The notes under the pieces: generated by a model
Database searches by the model: none
What the model saw: the letters and a program-made list of their open reading frames with translations, nothing else
What the model was told of the DNA's origin: nothing
Shown here: piece after piece, positions 51,775 to 59,237 of the stretch
Layout of the letters: each line of letters starts with the position of its first letter
Position numbering within the stretch: the first letter of the stretch is position 1
Position numbers and translations under genes: made by a program
Assembly (NCBI RefSeq): GCF_000473265.1
Contig: NZ_KI421511.1
Location: forward strand, 1,229,731 to 1,293,730
DNA from: Amycolatopsis thermoflava N1165
Lineage (GTDB): Bacteria > Actinomycetota > Actinomycetes > Mycobacteriales > Pseudonocardiaceae
Direction of reading: 5' to 3'
Length of the DNA: 64,000 bases

Positions 51775-53208
51775 ATGACACGCACGACGACACGCACGAC
51801 GACGCCACTGGCCGCCGTGGACGGCGCCGGCCTGACCCGCGCCGAGCGGGCCGAACGGGGAAAGGCCGCGCGGACCCGGGTTCCGCGGTCCGGTCACGCC
51901 GCCTGGACCCGCGACGGGCCCGGGCCGCTGGAACTGCTCGCCGGCCAGGACGCCTCCCGCGTGCCCGAGCTGGTGCCCATCCGCTACGGGCGGATGGCGG
52001 TCACGCCGTTCACCTACTTCCGCGGCGCCGCGCTGCCGATGGCCGCCGACCTGGCAGGCACCCCGGTCACCGGGTTCACCGTGCAGGCCTGCGGCGACGC
52101 CCACCTGATGAACTTCGGTCTCTACGCCTCGCCGGAACGGCGCCTGGTCTTCGACATCAACGACTTCGACGAAACGCTGCCCGGGCCGTGGGAGTGGGAC
52201 GTCAAGCGGCTGGCGGCGAGCGTCGAGGTCGCCGGGCGGGACAACGGCCACACCGGCAGGCAGCGGACGACCGCCGTGCTCGCGGCGGTCGGTGAGTACC
52301 GGCGCGCGCTGCGCGAGTTCGCCGCGAGCACCGCGCTGGAGGTCTGGTACGCCCACGCCGACGTCGAGACCGTGCGCGAGGTGTACGCCGGCGAACTGAC
52401 GGCCGGGCGGCGGCGCCGCCTGGACCGGACCGTCGCCAAGGCCCGCAGCGCCGACCACACCGGCTCGTTGCGGCGCTTCGCCGCGGCTGACGGCGGGCGG
52501 ATGCGGATCGTCCCGGACGAGCCGCGGATCATCCCGCTGGACCGCGTCACGGGCGGCGGGGTGGATCCGGCCGAGACGGCGGAACGGCTGGACGAGATCG
52601 TGCAGGCGTACCGGCGCTCGCTGGAGCCGGAACGGCGCGCGCTGCTGGACCGGTACGCGGTCGCGGACATGGCGCTCAAGGTCGTGGGCGTCGGCAGCGT
52701 CGGCACCCGCTGCTGGATGATCCTGCTGCTCGGCAACGACGAACACGACCCGCTGTTCCTGCAGGCGAAGGAGGCGGGCGAATCGGTGCTGGAACGGTTC
52801 GCCGGGCCGAGCCGGTTCGTCAACGCCGGGCAGCGCGTCGTCGTCGGCCAGCGCCTGATGCAGACCGTGAGCGACATCTTCCTCGGCTGGGTGCGGGTGC
52901 GCGGGTTCGACGACCGGACCCGGGACTTCTACCTGCGCCAGCTGCGGGACTGGAAGGGCTCGGCGGACGTGTCGGTCATGCGGCCGGAGGGGCTCGCCGC
53001 CTACGCGCGGTTGTGCGGCTGGACGCTGGCCAGGGCGCACGCGCGGTCCGGCGACTGCGTGGCGATCGCCGCCTACCTGGGGTCCTCGCCCGTCTTCGAC
53101 CACGCGGTGCGCGACTTCGCCGTCGCGGCCGCCGACCAGAACGAGCGGGACCACGGCGCGCTGCGCGCGGCGATCGACGAGGGGCGCATCACCACCCGGG
53201 ACGGGTGA
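51775..53208 (+). CDS. DUF2252 family protein
   Basis: A 477-residue protein of the DUF2252 family, a kinase-like fold. Landmarks: FTYFRGAALPMAADLA near residue 80, CGDAHLMNFGLYASPERRLVFDINDFDET (kinase-like HxxN / DFN) near 105-130 and GVGSVGTRCWMILL near 305. Several residues recall aminoglycoside phosphotransferases, but the activity is unknown. ATG 51775 is taken although its ribosome site is weak. It lies 115 bases from the divergent DAG-kinase gene. Confidence 0.83.
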   Translation: MTRTTTRTTTPLAAVDGAGLTRAERAERGKAARTRVPRSGHAAWTRDGPGPLELLAGQDASRVPELVPIRYGRMAVTPFTYFRGAALPMAADLAGTPVTGFTVQACGDAHLMNFGLYASPERRLVFDINDFDETLPGPWEWDVKRLAASVEVAGRDNGHTGRQRTTAVLAAVGEYRRALREFAASTALEVWYAHADVETVREVYAGELTAGRRRRLDRTVAKARSADHTGSLRRFAAADGGRMRIVPDEPRIIPLDRVTGGGVDPAETAERLDEIVQAYRRSLEPERRALLDRYAVADMALKVVGVGSVGTRCWMILLLGNDEHDPLFLQAKEAGESVLERFAGPSRFVNAGQRVVVGQRLMQTVSDIFLGWVRVRGFDDRTRDFYLRQLRDWKGSADVSVMRPEGLAAYARLCGWTLARAHARSGDCVAIAAYLGSSPVFDHAVRDFAVAAADQNERDHGALRAAIDEGRITTRDG

Positions 53209-53242
53209 GGTCGGCGCGCGCGGGCCGCGACATGATCCCCGC

Positions 53243-53728
53243 ATGGTGGCAGCGGAGGGCCCACGGCCTGGTCCGGCCGCCGCGGATCTGGTGCTCGGCG
53301 GCGGCGCACTGGCCGTCACCGCGCTGCGGCGGCTGGCGCGCACGGCCCTCGCGCCCGTGCGGCCCGTGCTCGCGCCGGTCGTGCGGACGGAGAACTGGCC
53401 GCCCCCGCTGCGCGAGCTGGCCGAGGACGGGCAGCGGCGGCGGGAGGAGGCCGTCGCCCACGGCGTGCGCCTGTTCCGCCGGGTCGCACCCGCCGTGGTG
53501 GTGACCGTGCTCGACGAACTGGATCTGGCGGGGATCGTGCGCGGCGTGATCGAGGAGATCGACCTGCCGGAGATCATCCGCACCTCGACCGGGTCGGTCG
53601 CGAACGAGTCGGTGCGCGACGCGCGGATCCAGGCGATGGCCGCGGACGACGCGGTGGCCCGATGGGCGGGGCGGATCTTCGCCACACGGCGGCGGCCACT
53701 GCCGGCCGGGCATGACGCCGCCACCTGA
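53243..53728 (+). CDS. Uncharacterised protein, coupled to RDD membrane protein
   Basis: A 161-residue protein with hydrophobic segments LGGGALAVTALRRLA near residue 18 and an amphipathic C-terminal part (VVVTVLDELDLAGIVRGVIEEIDLPEIIRTSTGS). I do not recognise a domain; alternating Asp-Leu repeats (DLAGIV, DLPEII) resemble those in other actinobacterial RDD-adjacent proteins. The stop overlaps the RDD start by 17 bases, so the two products likely work together at the membrane. Confidence 0.7.
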   Translation: MVAAEGPRPGPAAADLVLGGGALAVTALRRLARTALAPVRPVLAPVVRTENWPPPLRELAEDGQRRREEAVAHGVRLFRRVAPAVVVTVLDELDLAGIVRGVIEEIDLPEIIRTSTGSVANESVRDARIQAMAADDAVARWAGRIFATRRRPLPAGHDAAT

Positions 53729-54257
53729 CGGCGGGCCCGGCGCGGCCTGGTTCGCCGCGCTGCCCGCACCCGCGCGTGCCCACCAGGGCAGGCCGGCCGG
53801 ACTGGTCAGCCGCACCCTCGCCGCGGTCCTGGACTGCGTGGTGCTGGCACTGGTGCTCGCCGGCCTCTACCTCGGGTGGGCGGCGCTCGATTACTCGCTC
53901 GACCCGGTGCGGTTCACCTTCCCCGCGCCGACCCGGCTCGTGACGGTCGCCGTGGCCACCGGGGCCGCGGTGCTCTACCTCGCCGTGTGCTGGAGCGCGA
54001 CCGGCCGCAGCTTCGGCGACCAGCTGCTCGCGCTGCGCGTGGTGGACCGCCGCGGCCACCCGCCCCGCCCCGTGCGGGCGCTGGCGCGGGCGGTCGCGTG
54101 CGTGTTCGTCCCGGTCGGCCTGCTGTGGGTGGTGGCAGGCGGCCGCCGCCGGTCGCTGCAGGACCTTCTGCTGGGCACGTCGGTCGTCTACGACTGGAAC
54201 CCGCGGCTCCGGCCGGTCTCACCCGGAACGAGTGACGCCGGGGACAGCCCGGCGTAG
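53712..54257 (+). CDS. RDD family membrane protein
   Basis: A 181-residue RDD-domain protein: the Arg in LVSRTLAAVLDC and an Asp in the first helix, a second helix (LVTVAVATGAAVLYLAVCW) and a third near residue 125-145, ending with LQDLLLGTSVVYD. RDD proteins are small membrane proteins, some of which transport ions or compatible solutes. It overlaps the preceding gene by 17 bases. Confidence 0.87.
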   Translation: MTPPPDGGPGAAWFAALPAPARAHQGRPAGLVSRTLAAVLDCVVLALVLAGLYLGWAALDYSLDPVRFTFPAPTRLVTVAVATGAAVLYLAVCWSATGRSFGDQLLALRVVDRRGHPPRPVRALARAVACVFVPVGLLWVVAGGRRRSLQDLLLGTSVVYDWNPRLRPVSPGTSDAGDSPA

Positions 54258-54297
54258 TCATCGTGGCGGGGTTTCCGGACGAGGGGAGGCGATCGCG

Positions 54298-54768
54298 GTG
54301 GATGCTCGCGTGCGGTCCGCGGGGCTGGCACTGGGCGCCGCGGCCCTCCTGTTCGCCTCGGCCTGCGGTGGGGACAGCGGCTCGTCCGGCTCGCAACCGG
54401 CCACGACCACCGCTGCCGGCACGACCGCCTCGGCGACCCCCACGAGCCGTCCCGAATGCGCCGCTCTCGTGTCCACCGGGCAGGCGCTCGTCGACACGGT
54501 CACGCAGTTCGCCAATGGACAGGCGACCGGCGAACAGGTGCGCGTGGCTGCCCAGGAGCTGGTGGCCTCGGTCGAGGTCGTGCGCACGGTGGTCGGGGCG
54601 GACACCGCCGCCCGCCTGGACGAGGCGAAGGCCGCGCTGGGGCGCCTGCAGTCCGCGCTGACGGCGCAGCCGCCGGACCTGCCGCAGGTGCGGGCCGCGG
54701 CGAACGACGCGCTCGCGGCCCTGCGCGAGGCCGTCACCCTGTGCCAGGCGAGCACGCCGAGCCGCTGA
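54298..54768 (+). CDS. Small predicted lipoprotein
   Basis: A 156-residue protein with a lipoprotein signal peptide: positively charged start, hydrophobic LALGAAALLFASA and Cys 23 as lipid-modified residue. A Thr/Ser-rich linker (about 28-50) precedes a helical domain with Cys 55 and a C-terminal Cys in LCQAST, which could form a disulfide. It is probably anchored to the outer face of the membrane. GTG 54298, after GAGGGGAGG, is the start. No family is recognised. Confidence 0.72.
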   Translation: MDARVRSAGLALGAAALLFASACGGDSGSSGSQPATTTAAGTTASATPTSRPECAALVSTGQALVDTVTQFANGQATGEQVRVAAQELVASVEVVRTVVGADTAARLDEAKAALGRLQSALTAQPPDLPQVRAAANDALAALREAVTLCQASTPSR

Positions 54769-56115
54769 TCACACCGTCGCGGCGGGCCGCTGCCCGCCGT
54801 CTGCCGACGGTGGCCCGTCGTCGGCGGGCCGGGGCTGGTCCAGGAACTGCAGCACGCCGAGGGCGAACACCAGCACCAGCGCGATCACCAGCACGGTGAG
54901 CCCGCTGGGGCTGCTCAGCGACACGAAGACCAGCACGGCGACGCCGAGCAGGCCGAACCGGAGCGCGGTGAGGTGCGCGTGCACCCACGGGCCGACCGGG
55001 CCGGTGCGCAACCCGGCCTTGGCCCCGCCGCGGCGCAGCCAGCCGATCGCCTTCACCGCGCCCCGGCGGACGCCCACGGCCGTGGCCGACGGTCCGGCCA
55101 GGAACGCGCCCAGCGCGACCACCAGGCCGATGGCGAACACCAGCCGCAGGCCGTCGCGCAGGAACCGGACGATCAGGTCGTAGGAGACCCCGGCGGCCAC
55201 GGTCGCGCGCGGCGGCACGGCGCCGACCAGCACACCCCGGGTGATCAGCAGCGCCGCGGCGATCACCAGCATCCCCAGCGACACGCCCAGGCCCGCGCCG
55301 ATCAGGGCGCGCCGGTGGTGCCGGGCGACGTAGACGCCCAGGGCGATCAGCGCGAGCGCGACCCACGGCAGCCAGGTGGCCGCCTTGTCCAGCAGCGAGT
55401 AGCCGTTCTTCGCCCGTTCCAGGGTGGTGGCGTCGGTGATCGCGATCGTCGGGTGGACGTCGGGAATCCGGCTCGCCACGCCGAACCCGGACTGCACCAG
55501 CTGGTTCTTGGCCTCGGTGATGAACGGCGCGAGGTCCAGCCGCACCTCGCCGTCGGACACCACCACCGCCTCGCTCTGGCCGGACAGCACCGCGTTCATC
55601 TGCTCGCTGGCCGTGCGCAGCGAGCGGTCCCACAGTTCGGCGACCCGTGGCCCGGACACGATGCCCGCGACCCGGTCGTGCACGAACCCGCGCAGGCTCG
55701 ACTCCAGCGGCCCGGCGAGCCCCTGCAACCGGTCGGTGACCGCGGGCGGGACGCCCTGTGCGCTGAGCACACCCAGCGCGTCGGAGGTCAGCTCGGGCAC
55801 GTTGACGTACTCGAACACGGTCGCGGTGACCCGGTCGGTGATCGCGGTCTGCACCGACGGTTCCCGGATGATGGGGCTGGTCGTTTCGACGAAGCGGTCG
55901 GTGTTGGCCACCTGGTTGTGCACCCAGACGGTCAGCAGGGCGACCGGCATCAGCAGGCACCCCAGCGTCAGGATCACGCCCGCGGCCAGCGAACGCCAGC
56001 GGATCCGCCGTCGCGGTGGGCGCTCCCGCAGCGCGGCGACTTCCGCCCGCAACCGGTCCAGTTCCGCGCGCTCGCCGTCGGTCAGCGGCGTGGCGCGGCT
56101 CGAGGTGTCAGTCAT
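54769..56115 (-). CDS. Large multi-helix membrane protein of unknown function
   Basis: A 448-residue protein with an N-terminal cytoplasmic coiled segment (GERAELDRLRAEVAALRE), a first membrane helix (about 45-70), a large outside domain (about 70-240, LTVWVHNQVANTDRFVETTSPIIREPSVQTAITDR motif), then five or more membrane helices (250-425). It is a conserved actinobacterial protein with no assigned function. It overlaps the small gene at 56108 by 8 bases, indicating partnership. Confidence 0.75.
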   Translation of the reverse strand: MTDTSSRATPLTDGERAELDRLRAEVAALRERPPRRRIRWRSLAAGVILTLGCLLMPVALLTVWVHNQVANTDRFVETTSPIIREPSVQTAITDRVTATVFEYVNVPELTSDALGVLSAQGVPPAVTDRLQGLAGPLESSLRGFVHDRVAGIVSGPRVAELWDRSLRTASEQMNAVLSGQSEAVVVSDGEVRLDLAPFITEAKNQLVQSGFGVASRIPDVHPTIAITDATTLERAKNGYSLLDKAATWLPWVALALIALGVYVARHHRRALIGAGLGVSLGMLVIAAALLITRGVLVGAVPPRATVAAGVSYDLIVRFLRDGLRLVFAIGLVVALGAFLAGPSATAVGVRRGAVKAIGWLRRGGAKAGLRTGPVGPWVHAHLTALRFGLLGVAVLVFVSLSSPSGLTVLVIALVLVFALGVLQFLDQPRPADDGPPSADGGQRPAATV

Positions 56116-56341
56116 CACCGGCCTCCGTTCTGGGCAGCTCGGGGATCCGGTGCACCGACACGATCTGCAGGCCGAAGTCCTCCAGCAGCAACAGCAACCC
56201 GTGCAGGTGCGCCTGGTCGGAGACCGCGCCGTAGATGATGGTCTCCGGCGGAGCGGGGACGACGCGCACCTCGCTGAACTCGCCCACCGCCTGCCGCAGC
56301 TGCGGTGAGCACCGCCCGTGGACACGGAACTCGTAGTTCAT
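56108..56341 (-). CDS. Small alpha/beta protein paired with the membrane protein
   Basis: A 77-residue protein with the pattern MNYEFRVHGRCS, SEVRVVPAPPETIIYGAV and LLLLLEDFGLQIVSVHRIP, giving two or three strands and two helices, similar in layout to an ACT or ferredoxin-like fold. I cannot assign a named family. It precedes and overlaps the membrane protein gene by 8 bases, so translation is coupled and it may be a cytosolic partner or regulatory subunit. Confidence 0.7.
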   Translation of the reverse strand: MNYEFRVHGRCSPQLRQAVGEFSEVRVVPAPPETIIYGAVSDQAHLHGLLLLLEDFGLQIVSVHRIPELPRTEAGDD

Positions 56342-56520
56342 CTCCGGCACGACTCCGCCTCCTCGAGCAGGTGGGGGCGACGGCATCCGGCCGCGGCCCG
56401 GCAGCGCCACACTCCGTGCCGGGCGGGCCGCTTTCCTCGCCTGCCCTGGGTGAGATGCGGGTGGCCGCTGGAAAGGGCCCCGCCGGATGTCCACACTGGG
56501 AACCGGCGAGAGGGAGTGTG

Positions 56521-59187
56521 ATGCAGGACCCGGGGAGCGGGGAAGAACGCGGGCGCGTGCCGAGGAGCAAGATCACCGCGCCCGATCTTCCCGCGCACTT
56601 CGTCTCCCGTCCCCGGTTGCTGGCCCTGCTCGACCGCGCCACCGCTCCGGTCACCGTCGTCCGCGCGCCCGCGGGCGCGGGCAAGACCCTGCTGCTCGCC
56701 GAATGGGCGCGCGGCCACGGGTCCGGCCCGGCGGCGATGGTGTCGCTGGATCCGGACGACCGCGACGACCACCGGTTCTGGTCGGCGGTCCTCGACGCCT
56801 TCGCCGCCGGACCGGGAGTCCCGCCCGGCAGCCCGTTGCGCACGTTGAGCGTGCCCCGGGACCCCGGCGCCGACCCGGGTTTCCTCGCCGAGGTCCTCGA
56901 CGCGCTGGACGACCTGCCCCGGCAGGCGCTGCTGATCCTGGACGACGTGGAGGCGCTCGTCGGCGCGGGGCAGCGGACCGCGCTGGACGCACTGGTGCGG
57001 CACCAGCCGGCCGGCCTGCGGCTGGTGCTGTCCGGGCGTCGCGAACCCCCGCTGCCGCTGGCCCGCCTGCGGCTGTCGGACCAGCTCTTCGAGATCGGCC
57101 CCGACGACCTGCGGTTCACGTCGGCCGAGATGCGAGCGTTGTTCGCCGTCAGCGGCGGTGACGTGCCGGCGGCGGTTCTCGGCAGGCTGGACGAGGAGGC
57201 CGAGGGCTGGGCGGTCGCGCTGCGGCTGGCCGCCGCCGCGGCCGTGCGCGAGGGCGGGCTCGACGAGTTCTTCGCCGGGCACGACCGGGCGCTGGAGGAG
57301 TACCTGGACCAGGAGGTGCTGGCCGGGTTCGACGAGGGCGTGCGGGAGTTCCTGCGGCTGATCAGCGTGTGCGCGGACACCTCACCCGCGCTGGCCGCCG
57401 CGCTGGCCGGCCGGTCCGACGCCGCGGCCGTGCTGCACGACCTCGCCGGGGCCGGTGTCGTCGTGCGGGAAACGGGCGCGGAGGACGGTTACCGGATCCT
57501 GCCGCTGCTGCGCACCTACCTGCTCGCCGATCTCGCGCGGCGCGACCCGGACCGGCTGGCGGGCCAGCACCGGCTCGCCGCGGCGTGGTTCGAGGGCCGG
57601 GGCGACGCCGCGCAGGCGCTGCTGCACTCCGCCCGCGCCCCCGACCCCGCCCGCACGGCCGCCCTGCTGCGGACCGACGCGGTGCCGCTGTTCCTCGCCG
57701 GTGAGCACACCGTGCTGCGGGAGGCGCTCGGGGTCCTCGGCGAAACGCCGGTGGCGCGGGAGCCGAGGCTGGCGCTGCTCGCGGCGGCGCTCAGCCTCGA
57801 GGCCGGCGAGACCGGCACGGCGGAGCTGCACCTGCGCCACGCCGAGGACGCGTGGCCGGCGGAGCCGCAGCCGGAACTCGTGGTGCTCCGGCAGCTCGCC
57901 CGGTCCCGCCGGGCCCAGCTGGACGGCGACCTGGCCGAAATGGCGAGCGCCGCGCGCGAGGTGGACCCGGAACTCGCCCGCGGCACGGATCTGGAGACCC
58001 TGGCCGGGCTGCAGCGCGAAACGGAGGTGCTGCTGACCGGCGAGCGCCGCGGCGCGCGGGACCACGTCGGCGCGGTCGCGAGCCGGGCCGGGGCTACCGG
58101 CCAGCGCCACGTCGAGGTCCGCGCGCTGACGATGCTCGGCGAACTCGCCGTCCTCGACGGGGATTTCCCGGCCGTGGACCGGATCGGCGAACGTCTCGAC
58201 TCCGTGGGGGCGAGCGCCCGGGGCACGATCGAAAGCGCGACCACCGGTGTGGTCCGCGCTTACCGCGCCCTGCTGCGGGCGGAACCCGAGGAGTGCGTGC
58301 GGCTCGTCATGCAGACCACCCGCGCGGTCGACGGCGTGGCCGCGCGGATCGGGGGGAACCTGCTGGTGGCCGCGGAGATGCTCGGCGGCGCCGCGCAGTT
58401 CGACACCGGCGACTGGCAGGGCGGCCTGCGGCGAATGCGCCGGGTGCGGCTCGGGCTCGGCGGCCGCACGCTGCAGCCGGAGTACGCCGCGGTCTCGGCT
58501 GTGCTCGAGCACCGGGCGGCCCTGCTGGCCGGCGCGGCCGACCACGCCAGGGAAGTGGTGGGCTGGTGCCTGAACGAGATCGGGCGGACCGCCGAGCTCC
58601 TGCTGATGCGGGCGCGCGCGCAGATCGCGCTGGGCAGGCACGGGCCCGCGGCCAAGGCCCTGCAACCCGTCGTCGACGGCAGCGTCACGGCCGTGCTGCC
58701 GTGGTCGGGCATCGAGGCGCGCCTGCTGCGCACCCGGATCGTGCTGCACCACGGCGACCTCGACGCCGCACGGCGGCTGGTGGCCGAGGCGCTGGCCGAT
58801 GCGGAACGCCTCGACGTCTGGCGGCCCTTCGTGTTCGCGCCGGAGGAGGTGATCTCCGTGCTGATCGGACTGCTCGGCAGGCTCGGCGGGCGGGAGGCCT
58901 TCGCCGCGAAACTCCTGGAACGCAGGCGGAGCCTGGGCGGCAGCGCGATGCCCGAGCCGCTCACCGAACGGGAGCGCAGCGTGCTGCGGCTGCTGCCCAC
59001 GTTGCGGTCCGTCGAGGAGATCGCCCAGGACCTGACCGTGTCGCCCAACACGGTGAAGACGCACGTGCGCGGGATCTACGCGAAACTGGGCGTGCACCGG
59101 CGGCGGGACGCCGTCGCGGTGGCGATCGCGCGCGGGCTGCTCGACGTGCACGGCGCGGAACCGGGGGAACGAGGACCCGTCCTGTGA
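56521..59187 (+). CDS. MalT-like ATP-binding LuxR regulator, copy 1
   Basis: An 888-residue STAND regulator of the MalT kind: N-terminal NB-ARC-like ATPase with Walker A APAGAGKT at residues 49-56, a winged and TPR-like region, and a C-terminal LuxR HTH (LTERERSVLRLLPTLRSVEEIAQDL, then SPNTVKTHVRGIYAKLG). It is expected to oligomerise on inducer and ATP binding and activate RNA polymerase. ATG 56521 is the chosen start. It is followed 50 bases later by a paralogue, so the two may form hetero-assemblies. Inducer unknown. Confidence 0.88.
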   Translation: MQDPGSGEERGRVPRSKITAPDLPAHFVSRPRLLALLDRATAPVTVVRAPAGAGKTLLLAEWARGHGSGPAAMVSLDPDDRDDHRFWSAVLDAFAAGPGVPPGSPLRTLSVPRDPGADPGFLAEVLDALDDLPRQALLILDDVEALVGAGQRTALDALVRHQPAGLRLVLSGRREPPLPLARLRLSDQLFEIGPDDLRFTSAEMRALFAVSGGDVPAAVLGRLDEEAEGWAVALRLAAAAAVREGGLDEFFAGHDRALEEYLDQEVLAGFDEGVREFLRLISVCADTSPALAAALAGRSDAAAVLHDLAGAGVVVRETGAEDGYRILPLLRTYLLADLARRDPDRLAGQHRLAAAWFEGRGDAAQALLHSARAPDPARTAALLRTDAVPLFLAGEHTVLREALGVLGETPVAREPRLALLAAALSLEAGETGTAELHLRHAEDAWPAEPQPELVVLRQLARSRRAQLDGDLAEMASAAREVDPELARGTDLETLAGLQRETEVLLTGERRGARDHVGAVASRAGATGQRHVEVRALTMLGELAVLDGDFPAVDRIGERLDSVGASARGTIESATTGVVRAYRALLRAEPEECVRLVMQTTRAVDGVAARIGGNLLVAAEMLGGAAQFDTGDWQGGLRRMRRVRLGLGGRTLQPEYAAVSAVLEHRAALLAGAADHAREVVGWCLNEIGRTAELLLMRARAQIALGRHGPAAKALQPVVDGSVTAVLPWSGIEARLLRTRIVLHHGDLDAARRLVAEALADAERLDVWRPFVFAPEEVISVLIGLLGRLGGREAFAAKLLERRRSLGGSAMPEPLTERERSVLRLLPTLRSVEEIAQDLTVSPNTVKTHVRGIYAKLGVHRRRDAVAVAIARGLLDVHGAEPGERGPVL

Positions 59188-59223
59188 GGACCCTTGGCCC
59201 TACCCGGCCTCGCGGTCCGCCCA

Positions 59224-59237
59224 TAGTTTCCTTAGTC
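59224..59237 (+). promoter_or_regulatory. Possible -10 element for leaderless regulator mRNA
   Basis: TAGTTT fits a TANNNT -10 element and ends 8 bases before ATG 59238. There is no ribosome site in front of that ATG, so transcription probably begins at or near the A of ATG. Confidence 0.4.
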
